DNA from: a virus
Reading direction: 5' to 3' (one strand)
DNA length: 41,888 bases
IMG/VR virus record: IMGVR_UViG_3300033149_006423
Location: 1-41,888 of that record
A program made the position numbers and the translations under genes. Position 1 is the stretch's first letter; each line of letters begins with the position of its first letter. Positions 24,573-30,554 of the stretch are shown here, piece by piece. Below the pieces are notes generated by a model. It was not told the origin of the DNA, searched no databases, and saw only the letters and a program-made list of their open reading frames with translations.

Positions 24573-24649
24573 TGGTGGAGATGGGGGGAGTCGAACCCCC
24601 GTCAGGTGTGTTCCAAAATGGAACGTACACCACAAACCATTACATCCCC
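24573..24649 (-). tRNA. tRNA-like gene with tmRNA-type ends and no normal anticodon loop
   Basis: GGGGATG (24649-24643) pairs with CATCTCC, followed by A73 and CCA, and the T arm GGGGG-TTCGACT-CCCCC is perfect. The third acceptor pair is G-U, the alanine identity element. The 5' side TAATGGTTTGTGG does not form a D stem, much like the D loop of tmRNA. The middle is one long hairpin (GGTGT, bulge, GTTCC-ATTTT-GGAAC, ACACC) with a 5-base loop and no U33 plus anticodon. It looks like the tRNA-like domain of tmRNA capped by a short P2 helix, in 77 bases. It is the first RNA of the island on this strand. Confidence 0.6.
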
Positions 24650-24702
24650 CCAAGTTACCACCCAAGCTGTTGTCAATTTTGACTACAATTGTTGTATCCA
24701 AA

Positions 24703-25527
24703 TTAATCGCTGTTCCCGGACACCGCCATGAGCCTCCTGGCTTCCTCTTCTTTCTTCTTGCGCTCATCAAAGCACTGCCTGGGAGTAACTAACTCGTCAT
24801 AGAGAAATGTCAGGGACTGTTCCTCGAAGAACTCATATATCCTTTTTATGGGAACAAAGAAGCCCATCCAGGTTATAATATCGCTTCCGAAGCCGAGGTT
24901 AAGGGTAGTAATCCTTGAAGGCACACCTATAAACTCTCCGGTCTCCTTGATAAAGATTGCCCCGCCGGAGTTGCCAAATATGGAGTTGGCATTGCTCATC
25001 CAGTAAAGCTTCTGGTCTATATCTTCCTTAAGAGAAGTAATAGACCCTTCATTTACCAGCGGTTCATGTCCCAGGGAGCATCCGCTGCATACTACGGGAG
25101 TAAACAGCTTAATGCTCTCTACCTTATCCTTGGGACATATCTTCGCTACGTACTTTGCCCTGGTGGGAGTGTCAACTTTGAGGAGCGCAAGGTCATGATC
25201 CTCGTCATAAGCCTTGATTTCTCCCTTAAAGGTCTTCCCGCTGTCCCTCACCGACAGCTTCACGTAGTCAAAATACTCAATTTCGGGTATCCCCAGTACC
25301 TCCTTTTTAATTTCCCTCTTAAGCAGGGAGTCCCATTTCTCCTCGGTCTTTATGAGGTCTTCTATAACATGGTGGTTGGTCAGCACATAGGTCTCGTACT
25401 CGCCGGGAGTATCTGGGTCTGGTTTGGAATAAAGTATGGTTCCCGAACCTCCTGCTTTTTCAGCCCTTATCCTCACTACCGGGTACAAGGTTTGTTCGTG
25501 AAGTCTTTTAATTTCCTTTAGGTTCAT
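24703..25527 (-). CDS. Trypsin-like (HtrA-type) serine protease, cytoplasmic
   Basis: The 274-residue protein has no signal peptide. The chymotrypsin fold is clear from AGGSGTILY, H53 (LTNHHV), D112 (DHDLALLKV) and S187 (GNSGGAI). No PDZ domain is present. It lies upstream of the terminase genes in the late operon, so it could process virion proteins or act on host proteins during infection. It is unrelated in sequence detail to the secreted protease at 12026. No good ribosome site precedes ATG 25527. Confidence 0.82.
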   Translation of the reverse strand: MNLKEIKRLHEQTLYPVVRIRAEKAGGSGTILYSKPDPDTPGEYETYVLTNHHVIEDLIKTEEKWDSLLKREIKKEVLGIPEIEYFDYVKLSVRDSGKTFKGEIKAYDEDHDLALLKVDTPTRAKYVAKICPKDKVESIKLFTPVVCSGCSLGHEPLVNEGSITSLKEDIDQKLYWMSNANSIFGNSGGAIFIKETGEFIGVPSRITTLNLGFGSDIITWMGFFVPIKRIYEFFEEQSLTFLYDELVTPRQCFDERKKKEEEARRLMAVSGNSD

Positions 25528-25594
25528 AATCTAATATAACTTATTACAAGGTTATTTATGTAAAATCCTTACCGGAAGTAGTTTAAATAATACT

Positions 25595-25680
25595 AATACT
25601 ATTTCTAATACTAATTCTATTTCTATTGATCAGTTGATAAACGGTTAGCAAATAGTTGGCAAACAGTTGGCAAACGGTTT
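25595..25680 (+). other. Candidate second replication origin: 11-bp iterons plus AT-rich block
   Basis: Four copies of GTTrGCAAAC-type 11-mers start at 25633, 25644, 25655 and 25666, exactly 11 bp apart. They are preceded by an AT-rich TAATAC-repeat block. Block and iterons match, in the same orientation, the segment inside the initiator gene at 36789-36866 (for example CTATTTCTAATACTAATTCT at both sites). Read in frame the block would encode NTNSISIDQLING then stop, paralleling the initiator linker. It is therefore either a second origin or a captured initiator-gene fragment, sitting between two - strand genes. Confidence 0.7.
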
Positions 25681-25683
25681 ATA

Positions 25684-25896
25684 TTACTTGCGGCTCCAGT
25701 TAAAATAGTTGGGCAGAAGACCGTGTAATTTACATAGCTTCTTTATCATCCTCTTTTCAGCCCTGCTCAAATTAGCGTAGTCATAAAGATTTATAAATTT
25801 TTTTTTATTTATAACACTGCCTCCCATCAAATATCTCTGTAACCTGTTGCCGATAAAATTCCTGGCATGGAACATGGGATTTAACGTGGTTATCAC
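25684..25896 (-). CDS. Small basic protein, unknown
   Basis: This 70-residue frame starts with GTG in a TAGTG overlap with the upstream stop, with GGGAGGTGG as ribosome site. It is basic and helical (SRAEKRMIKKLCKLHGLLPNY). Its 3' end abuts the iteron block. No family is recognised. Confidence 0.55.
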   Translation of the reverse strand: MITTLNPMFHARNFIGNRLQRYLMGGSVINKKKFINLYDYANLSRAEKRMIKKLCKLHGLLPNYFNWSRK

Positions 25897-26090
25897 TACA
25901 TCCCACCTCCCATCATTTCCGGCCTCTCAGCCAGGGCTCCTTCCAACCCTCCCCGCCTGGACCACTGGCGGTAGCACACCGCAGCCCTCTGCTCCTGTTC
26001 GGGAAACTCGGAAAGCATTATCTTATCGGACATGCACCGGGACATGAACTCGTCCTGGCCTTCATTCTCATTTGGTTTAGGTATAGGCAT
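25896..26090 (-). CDS. Small conserved phage protein (FMSRCMSDKIM ... EFPEQEQRAAVC type)
   Basis: The 64-residue protein has the pattern PIPKPNENEGQDEFMSRCM, then EFPEQEQRAAVCYRQW. I recall this short motif from many phage genomes, where it stands alone or is fused to the end of prohead proteases or other head-assembly proteins. Its role is unknown. It is in the late operon, upstream of the protease and terminase, which fits a head-assembly link. Confidence 0.65.
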   Translation of the reverse strand: MPIPKPNENEGQDEFMSRCMSDKIMLSEFPEQEQRAAVCYRQWSRRGGLEGALAERPEMMGGGM

Positions 26091-26092
26091 AC

Positions 26093-26323
26093 TTAACTCC
26101 TCGCTCTTTGCTTTTCTTCCAGCATTTCTAAAAATAAAGCCCTCTTTTTTTTAAGCTTCTTAAGGGGCCAGTCTTTCCCGGCATTATTCTTAAGCCATTT
26201 TTTAAGCTTATTTTCTACATAACGCCCGGATTTAAAATACTTTAAACACTTCTCCTTGTACTTCCCGTACCTCTTGTGCTTTCCCTGGCTGCTTTTCTTT
26301 ACAGCCTTTAAAATTTCCGCCAT
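26093..26323 (-). CDS. Lys-rich small protein, unknown
   Basis: The protein has 76 residues, about one third of them Lys or Arg (KKSSQGKHKRYGKYKEKC ... LKKLKKKRALFLEML). Such charge suggests nucleic-acid binding. Ribosome site GGAAAGGGACG precedes ATG 26323. It is tightly spaced to the next gene. No family is recognised. Confidence 0.55.
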   Translation of the reverse strand: MAEILKAVKKSSQGKHKRYGKYKEKCLKYFKSGRYVENKLKKWLKNNAGKDWPLKKLKKKRALFLEMLEEKQRARS

Positions 26324-26427
26324 CGTCCCTTTCCATACAAAAATTAACTTTACTTAACTCCACCATCAAATATGTGCCTTTGTTTTCTATTCATCAACTT
26401 ATTGCCATAACTGTATGCAAATTGCAG

Positions 26428-26691
26428 TTACTCCACGTGCCACAAATCCACGCCCCACCGGTCCATAATCCGGTAAAGCTCGTCTCTTGCCTGCTCATAG
26501 GCGTTCAGTACTTCATCACTTTCATTACTGTACTTTACCTTAGTAGCTAACCAGTTTTCCATATCGGTCAGAACGAAGTAGAAATCGTCTCCGTGGTAGG
26601 CCATGTACAAACCATTTCTTAGAACCCGGTTTACAGCTTTCAAACATAAAGCCCTTACAGTAGTTGCCAATTTTCCCAGTTTTCTTAACAT
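26428..26691 (-). CDS. Small helical protein, unknown
   Basis: This 87-residue protein has a basic N-terminal helix (LRKLGKLATTVRALCLKAVNR) and an acidic, aromatic C-terminal half (YEQARDELYRIMDRWGVDLWHVE). The start overlaps the end of the preceding frame by 7 bp. The 104-bp gap after its stop shows no further gene. Confidence 0.55.
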   Translation of the reverse strand: MLRKLGKLATTVRALCLKAVNRVLRNGLYMAYHGDDFYFVLTDMENWLATKVKYSNESDEVLNAYEQARDELYRIMDRWGVDLWHVE

Positions 26692-26867
26692 CTTATGTCC
26701 TCCTGCATCGGCTTATACCCTTTCTCGGTCGGCCCGGCAATCCTGATTACCCCGATTTCTACAGCCTGCATCAAGGCCCGAGTAAGAACCTGTTCCAGTT
26801 CTCTTTTAGTCTTCCAGTATCTTGGAGTAAAATACAGCCACCAATGTGTAGGTTTTATACTGAACAT
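26685..26867 (-). CDS. 60-residue protein, unknown
   Basis: ATG 26867 follows AAAGAGAAAACT. The sequence (MFSIKPTHWWLYFTPRYWKT then KRELEQVLTRALMQAVEIGV) has an aromatic start and amphipathic helix, with no recognised domain. It overlaps the next late-operon gene. Confidence 0.45.
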   Translation of the reverse strand: MFSIKPTHWWLYFTPRYWKTKRELEQVLTRALMQAVEIGVIRIAGPTEKGYKPMQEDIRC

Positions 26868-26943
26868 AGTTTTCTCTTTCTATGGTAATAAATTCGCATT
26901 ACTGCTAACCTACCGTAACCAATTCCAGTTCCCAATAGATTCC

Positions 26944-27135
26944 TTACCTGTGCATAGCTTCTGCCAGTTTTTTGTTATACTCTGTCTTAGCTTTCGTATC
27001 CGGCAGTTCTATCCCGTATGTCTTATACAGCCATGTTTTTCTTTTCTCAATACTCTGCCTTTGCCGTCTCTTGAGTTCGTGCAGGTGCTTTGCTTTAAGC
27101 CTTCTTAGAATTTTGTCCCTTTTCTTATTGCTCAT
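26944..27135 (-). CDS. First small basic protein of the late operon
   Basis: This 63-residue, strongly basic, helical protein (NKKRDKILRRLKAKHLHELK) is the most upstream convincing gene of the long leftward operon. Ribosome site AAGAGGCAGTAGT precedes ATG 27135. The 14-mer GTAAGGAATCTATT occurs both in its leader (27165-27152) and at its stop (26947-26934). The function is unknown. Confidence 0.55.
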   Translation of the reverse strand: MSNKKRDKILRRLKAKHLHELKRRQRQSIEKRKTWLYKTYGIELPDTKAKTEYNKKLAEAMHR

Positions 27136-27599
27136 ACTACTGCCTCTTAGTAATAGATTCCTTACTGGATACCTTAATTGTTAAATTTTTTGTACAGATA
27201 AATGTCGTCCGAATAAAACACGCCTGAACCCCGTCCGTTCCACGGCGGTAAACCGGTGGGGCGGGGGGTAGTAAGAATAATTACTACTTAGTAACTATTC
27301 GGAAAGCATAGAGAGATCCACGGCATGGATCACGATATGAGCAACGTTAAAACAAAGCCCAGTCCGATGACGGCATCGAATATAAGCATCGTAGGGTACC
27401 AATCCGAATACCAATCTGGTAAACCGGGTAGGAGGGTAGCAGTAACGGGGGAAGTAAGAAATCGTTCTTTCCCCCCTCTGGATCGCAGAAAGCCCGTATT
27501 TATGCGGGTTTACGGGATCGGCTGTTTTTTGCATACGAACCAGGCTGGAGACTTTTAAGGGCTCTTATCGAACAAAAACAATCTATAAAACACCTATAA
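27136..27599 (-). promoter_or_regulatory. Late control region
   Basis: This 464-bp interval has only two weak overlapping frames (27295-27534 on - and 27325-27558 on +), neither with a ribosome site. It holds alternating half-sites: TAGTAA (27149), TAGTAA (27069+200, i.e. 27269), TTACTA (27281) and TAGTAA (27289). The last three make two nested perfect inverted repeats at 27268-27294. GGTAAACCGG occurs at 27247 and 27418, and GATCCA-CGGCA-TGGATC lies near 27316. No sigma-70-like promoter is obvious toward the late genes, as expected if a phage factor drives them. Assigning it as the late promoter is inference from position. Confidence 0.5.
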
Positions 27600-27845
27600 T
27601 CAGCCACATCTGGGAGGATACCGACCGAAAACTTGCTTATATTCGTGCCTGTACAGGTCGTTTAGAGCATCGTAACATATTTTGATTGTACTCCGGCGAT
27701 CCGTATCTTTAGCCTGGAGCAGTGCAAGCCGGCATTCCTGGATACAGTCCTGTACCTGGAGACCAAATACGACTAGATGGTGCTGTTCCCAGTACCGGCT
27801 TGTTATCTGTTTTAATACTGGTTCGTCCTTAGCATCGTATCTCAT
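27600..27845 (-). CDS. Small regulator resembling sigma region 2
   Basis: The 81-residue protein starts at ATG 27845 with AGAAGGTATT upstream; an in-frame TTG 17 codons earlier overlaps the previous gene. The stretch VQDCIQECRLALLQAK resembles the D-x-x-QE-x-RLALL core of sigma region 2 and of phage sigma-like proteins. TIKICYDALNDLYRHEYKQ follows in the same style. It comes directly after a region 4-like gene. The resemblance is by eye and moderate; ArpU/RinA-type late activators are the alternative. Confidence 0.5.
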   Translation of the reverse strand: MRYDAKDEPVLKQITSRYWEQHHLVVFGLQVQDCIQECRLALLQAKDTDRRSTIKICYDALNDLYRHEYKQVFGRYPPRCG

Positions 27846-27892
27846 AATACCTTCTATAATATATATACGGTAAAACCACCGATGCAGTGCAA

Positions 27893-28225
27893 TCAATCAC
27901 GATTTAACAAGTGCAAAATATCCCTGATCACCCTGTTTTTACGATACTGGTAAGTACGAACCGAACACCGCAATAAACTTGCCCGGATCGGGTCAGAAAG
28001 AGCGGGATCAAGCCAGAGCTCCAGGACATACTTTTCGGTCGGGGCCAGCCGGATGGCTGCTGTTGCTTGCCGGACATCAACGTACTTATTAATCAGGGCG
28101 GTAAAATTTGCATTGCCCGGGACTGATCCGCTGGGTCCCACCTGGATGGGCCCGGAACCCAGGCATAAAAGATCCTCCATATCCAGCAGCAAAAAATATC
28201 GTATGTCGCTAACTTTATAACCCAT
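27893..28225 (-). CDS. HTH regulator resembling sigma region 4 / ArpU
   Basis: The protein has 110 residues, ATG 28225 after CTGGGAGTT. The C-terminal part APTEKYVLELWLDPALSDP then IRASLLRCSVRTYQYRKNRV has the layout of region 4/ArpU helix-turn-helix domains, where a hydrophobic helix is followed by a recognition helix beginning SVRTYQYRKN. It is divergent from the early operon and leads a two-gene unit reading toward the late region. The likely role is late activation; that is inferred. Confidence 0.55.
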   Translation of the reverse strand: MGYKVSDIRYFLLLDMEDLLCLGSGPIQVGPSGSVPGNANFTALINKYVDVRQATAAIRLAPTEKYVLELWLDPALSDPIRASLLRCSVRTYQYRKNRVIRDILHLLNRD

Positions 28226-28259
28226 AACTCCCAGAAATTAATAAATTTTGTATTAAAAA

Positions 28260-28298
28260 CTTGACATTATGATAATATCATGAGATAATCAAGTCAAG
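28260..28298 (+). promoter_or_regulatory. Early operon promoter with internal dyad
   Basis: TTGACA (28261-28266), a 17-bp spacer and GATAAT (28284-28289) make a near-consensus promoter. The spacer holds ATGAT-AAT-ATCAT (28269-28281), and CTTGAC (28260)/GTCAAG (28293) bracket the whole promoter. These dyads are good repressor-site candidates. The octamer AATATCAT is shared with the repressor-gene control region at 33534. Confidence 0.85.
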
Positions 28299-28323
28299 AT
28301 AAAAACTTAATTGGGGGGAAATA

Positions 28324-28515
28324 ATGAAACTAACAGACTTAAATCTTGAGCTTAGGACGTTCAACGCCCTAAGCCAGGCCGGTATATCTGGAGAACAGGT
28401 CGCCAGTATGTACCGCAATAGCGACCTTGGTATCCTTTGCGATTGGATCCGCAATTTTGGAGCCAAGGCCAAGGCCGATTTGGAAACCGCACTTAACAAA
28501 TATTATCAAAAATAA
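28324..28515 (+). CDS. Stand-alone RNA polymerase alpha C-terminal domain-like protein
   Basis: The entire 63-residue protein aligns with bacterial alpha-CTD. DLNLELRTFNALSQAGI matches the helix 1 region, and IRNFGAKAKADLETAL matches the helix-hairpin-helix end. Residues contacting UP-element DNA in E. coli alpha appear kept: R11 (R265), N14 (N268), G46 (G296) and K48 (K298), with A49 for S299. There is no N-terminal dimerisation domain. It is the first gene after the early promoter, with GGGGGGAAATA before the ATG, so it is probably made early and in quantity. It may bind promoter DNA or compete with host alpha; function is inferred. Confidence 0.8.
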   Translation: MKLTDLNLELRTFNALSQAGISGEQVASMYRNSDLGILCDWIRNFGAKAKADLETALNKYYQK

Positions 28516-28528
28516 AAAGGGGAAAACT

Positions 28529-28687
28529 ATGAAAAACATAAGATTAGAGAAAAGCGGACTAAGTTGTCCCAGGTGCGGCCATGAAACACTGATCATCGTC
28601 GAAACAGAAAACGGGGTAGATTATGAAGTTGGGGAAAAATGCCCCGATGGATGTTTTAATATAGTGTTTCAAAAGGAGGAACTATGA
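28529..28687 (+). CDS. Zinc-ribbon protein, 52 residues
   Basis: ATG 28529 follows AAAAAGGGGAAAACT. CPRCGH and a later KCPDGCF give four cysteines in a ribbon-like arrangement, with an acidic strand between. It follows the alpha-CTD mimic by 13 bp and overlaps the next gene by ATGA. A transcription-related role is suggested only by context. Confidence 0.65.
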   Translation: MKNIRLEKSGLSCPRCGHETLIIVETENGVDYEVGEKCPDGCFNIVFQKEEL

Positions 28688-29043
28688 GAGTAACGCTAAC
28701 CAAAAAAAAGATTGATAGCATTTTTAGGGATGCTAAAAATCAGTATGAAGTATTTACCAGGCTCTACAAAGCAACGATACCTAATTGGGACAATGTATCA
28801 AAAATACAAGATTGGCCCATCGTGAACAACAAAACAGGATCTTATATTTTTCAAAAATTTATCGAGTTTGACAGCACGTATCATCCGGACGTTATATCAG
28901 GCGGCCTATGGCTGAACAGCGGTTTTACATTAGATAATTCCAGGAACTTAAAAGACTGGAAAGTTTTTATTCCTAAAAAAGCGGTGATATATAAAGGGGG
29001 GAACTATGAAAAGTATAAATCAAAAAGGCTCAGCAGTTGCTAA
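28684..29043 (+). CDS. Early protein of unknown function
   Basis: The 119-residue protein has a basic N-terminal helix (TKKKIDSIFRDAKNQYEVFT), several Trp residues and a mixed alpha/beta pattern. Its start overlaps the upstream stop (ATGA) with AAAGGAGGAACT as ribosome site. The last 38 bp overlap the next gene. No family is recognised. Confidence 0.6.
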   Translation: MRVTLTKKKIDSIFRDAKNQYEVFTRLYKATIPNWDNVSKIQDWPIVNNKTGSYIFQKFIEFDSTYHPDVISGGLWLNSGFTLDNSRNLKDWKVFIPKKAVIYKGGNYEKYKSKRLSSC

Positions 29044-29320
29044 ACTGCTGGGAACAGACGAAAAAGAAAAAACCATCGGCGACTACTGCACCGAACACGA
29101 CCAGGTATGTAGCAAATATGGGCCTGAATCTGAACAGGCAAAAAGGAAACGGGCAGAAATAAATAATATTTACGGGCTTGATGTCAAAACAGCAATGGAC
29201 GGGCTTTTAGGGTTGCTTGGAGTATATACCGTACAGCCCTGGGAAGTAGAAAATTATCTTGATTGGCAGTTACTACATTTACCATATTTAAAGGGGGGAA
29301 ATAAGAATGAAAACATGTAA
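29006..29320 (+). CDS. Early protein of unknown function
   Basis: The 104-residue charged protein has a helical N-terminal part (TDEKEKTIGDYCTEHDQVCSKYG). Ribosome site AAAGGGGGGAACT supports the start inside the previous gene. The C-terminal overlap with the next gene is 14 bp. No domain is recognised. Confidence 0.6.
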   Translation: MKSINQKGSAVAKLLGTDEKEKTIGDYCTEHDQVCSKYGPESEQAKRKRAEINNIYGLDVKTAMDGLLGLLGVYTVQPWEVENYLDWQLLHLPYLKGGNKNENM

Positions 29321-29624
29321 AGAGAGAATCGATGAAAATCTAAAACACCGGCTGGAAGAGATGAGAGAGATCCTGGAAATAGAAGACCCGGATAAAGCAA
29401 TAGACCGAATTGATGGGATATCCCTTGCTTATTCGGATGACCAGCATTACCGGGCCAAAAACTGGTTACTATCCACCGGGGGACCTGAGGACGGTTTCAG
29501 GTTCTTTGAAGATGGGACAATAGAATATTATTTCAAAGACTGGTTTGATGGAGCAGTTCGGGAACTGTACGGGGAAGAAAAACAGATTATGGAGGAAATT
29601 TACAGCCGGTTTTTTGGCTTCTAA
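29307..29624 (+). CDS. Early acidic protein of unknown function
   Basis: The 105-residue acidic protein opens with KTCKERIDENLKHRLEEMRE, a style common to small phage early proteins (ERIxExLxxRLE). It ends with SRFFGF at TAA 29622-29624. That stop codon is the first base-paired segment of the structured RNA element at 29622-29678. AAGGGGGGAAATAAGA precedes the start. Confidence 0.6.
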   Translation: MKTCKERIDENLKHRLEEMREILEIEDPDKAIDRIDGISLAYSDDQHYRAKNWLLSTGGPEDGFRFFEDGTIEYYFKDWFDGAVRELYGEEKQIMEEIYSRFFGF

Positions 29625-29690
29625 TAATCTGAGGGTTGGGCAAGATATTAATGATCTTGCCTTTCCCTGAAATTATTATAAGGGGATTGG
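29622..29690 (+). promoter_or_regulatory. Structured RNA element, copy 1
   Basis: Three stacked stems begin at the stop codon of the upstream gene: TAATAAT (29622-29628)/ATTATTA (29672-29678), AGGG (29632-29635)/CCCT (29665-29668) and GGCAAGAT (29639-29646)/ATCTTGCC (29654-29661) with loop ATTAATG. AAGGGG, the next ribosome site, follows at once. A second copy at 31421-31490 shows compensatory changes, so the fold is probably real. A regulatory role in translation of the next gene is inferred. Confidence 0.7.
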
Positions 29691-29692
29691 CT

Positions 29693-29845
29693 ATGATAAA
29701 CGATAAAATAAAACACGAACTAAAAAACAGCAGCAATAGCCGGTTGTTTGAACTGATGGTCAAGTATCAGGACAATTTTTTAGTTATAAAGGCAATCGCC
29801 AAAGAACTTAATAAAAGGCTATCACGTTACAAATTAAGGGGGTGA
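29693..29845 (+). CDS. Small early protein, unknown
   Basis: This 50-residue, helical, basic protein (INDKIKHELKNSSNSRLFEL) starts at ATG 29693 behind AAGGGGATTGGCT, immediately after RNA element copy 1. In-frame codons further upstream lie inside that element and are unlikely starts. No family is recognised. Confidence 0.55.
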   Translation: MINDKIKHELKNSSNSRLFELMVKYQDNFLVIKAIAKELNKRLSRYKLRG

Positions 29846-29848
29846 AAC

Positions 29849-30007
29849 ATGGAATTAAAATTTATAAAGGAGAGAGAAACAAAAAACACCATCAGGTATC
29901 AGGAAGATGCAGGGGACGATCCCCAGGTAGTGGGAACCCTGTATATCCAAAAGTGGGCGGTGAAACAACTGGGAAATCCGGACCGCATAACCGTAACAAT
30001 CAAATAA
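29849..30007 (+). CDS. Small conserved phage protein (ELKFIKERETKNTIRYQE type)
   Basis: This 52-residue frame has ribosome site AAGGGGGTGAAAC. The pattern ELKFIKERETKNTIRYQE ... GTLYIQKWAV ... ITVTI is one I recall from many phages and mobile elements as a small beta-rich conserved protein without known function. It sits 3 bp after the previous gene. Confidence 0.65.
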   Translation: MELKFIKERETKNTIRYQEDAGDDPQVVGTLYIQKWAVKQLGNPDRITVTIK

Positions 30008-30066
30008 CCGATCCTGGTTGACTTTATGAGCCAGCCGGGACTGGATTTTAAAAGAAAGGGGGGAAT
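30005..30066 (+). promoter_or_regulatory. Hairpin region before the next early gene
   Basis: After the stop, ATCC...GGAT encloses TGGTT-GACTTTATG-AGCCA and is followed by AAAGGGGGG, the next ribosome site. It shares the 'stop codon, hairpin, ribosome site' layout with the elements at 29622 and 31421 but not their sequence. It is a possible translational control hairpin. Confidence 0.35.
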
Positions 30067-30067
30067 C

Positions 30068-30211
30068 ATGAGACGCAATAATATAGCAGACCGCATCAGC
30101 AGTTTAAAGTACATGGCAGAAAACGGGCAGGTAAAAAGATATGAATATTATAAACAACTAAAAGTTTTAAAACGGCTGGGCGGTAATCATAGCATGGCAA
30201 AAGCAGGATAG
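30068..30211 (+). CDS. Small basic early protein, unknown
   Basis: The 47-residue basic protein (RRNNIADRISSLKYMAENGQ) starts at ATG 30068 with AAAGGGGGGAATC upstream. The helical first half and KVLKRLGG suggest nucleic-acid binding. No family is recognised. Confidence 0.55.
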   Translation: MRRNNIADRISSLKYMAENGQVKRYEYYKQLKVLKRLGGNHSMAKAG

Positions 30212-30275
30212 GGAAAGGCCGGGCAGAAACCCGGCCAATATCCTAAAAGGTAACGCATTTTAAGAAGGGAGGTGA
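30209..30275 (+). promoter_or_regulatory. Strong hairpin between early genes
   Basis: AGGAT/ATCCT encloses GGCCGGG-CAGAAA-CCCGGCC (about 30217-30236) directly after the stop codon. No U-run follows; AAGGGAGGTGATAAGTA then leads the next gene. It is either an mRNA processing/stability hairpin or a weak attenuator. Confidence 0.5.
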
Positions 30276-30281
30276 TAAGTA

Positions 30282-30536
30282 ATGAGCATGGGTACAAGAA
30301 ATTTGAAAGCAATACTTAATTTTGAGAGCAAAGAACTGGAAACTACCCTGGAAAAGGCAAAACTAACCAAAGTAAAATTTAAAAAATTAGAGCCGGATAA
30401 AATACAGATGTGCTTCTACCGACTGGGCAGGGTAATGGCAGTAACAGATATGATACTATCAGACCAACTCAGTAGTCTGACCATGCAAGCTATAAAGGAA
30501 GCAATAGAAGAAGAACAAAAACCGGTAGAAAGTTAA
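30282..30536 (+). CDS. Early protein of unknown function
   Basis: This 84-residue charged protein has the ribosome site GGGAGGTGATAAGTA. The N-terminal helix (FESKELETTLEKAKLTKVKF) is followed by RLGRVMAVTDMILSDQ and an acidic tail. No family is recognised. Confidence 0.6.
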   Translation: MSMGTRNLKAILNFESKELETTLEKAKLTKVKFKKLEPDKIQMCFYRLGRVMAVTDMILSDQLSSLTMQAIKEAIEEEQKPVES

Positions 30537-30554
30537 TTGAAAGGTGGTGTTAAA

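Noticed and set aside
27295-27558. Two overlapping 77-79 codon frames on opposite strands
   Set aside because: Neither has a ribosome site or recognisable sequence, and the interval holds regulatory-type repeats.
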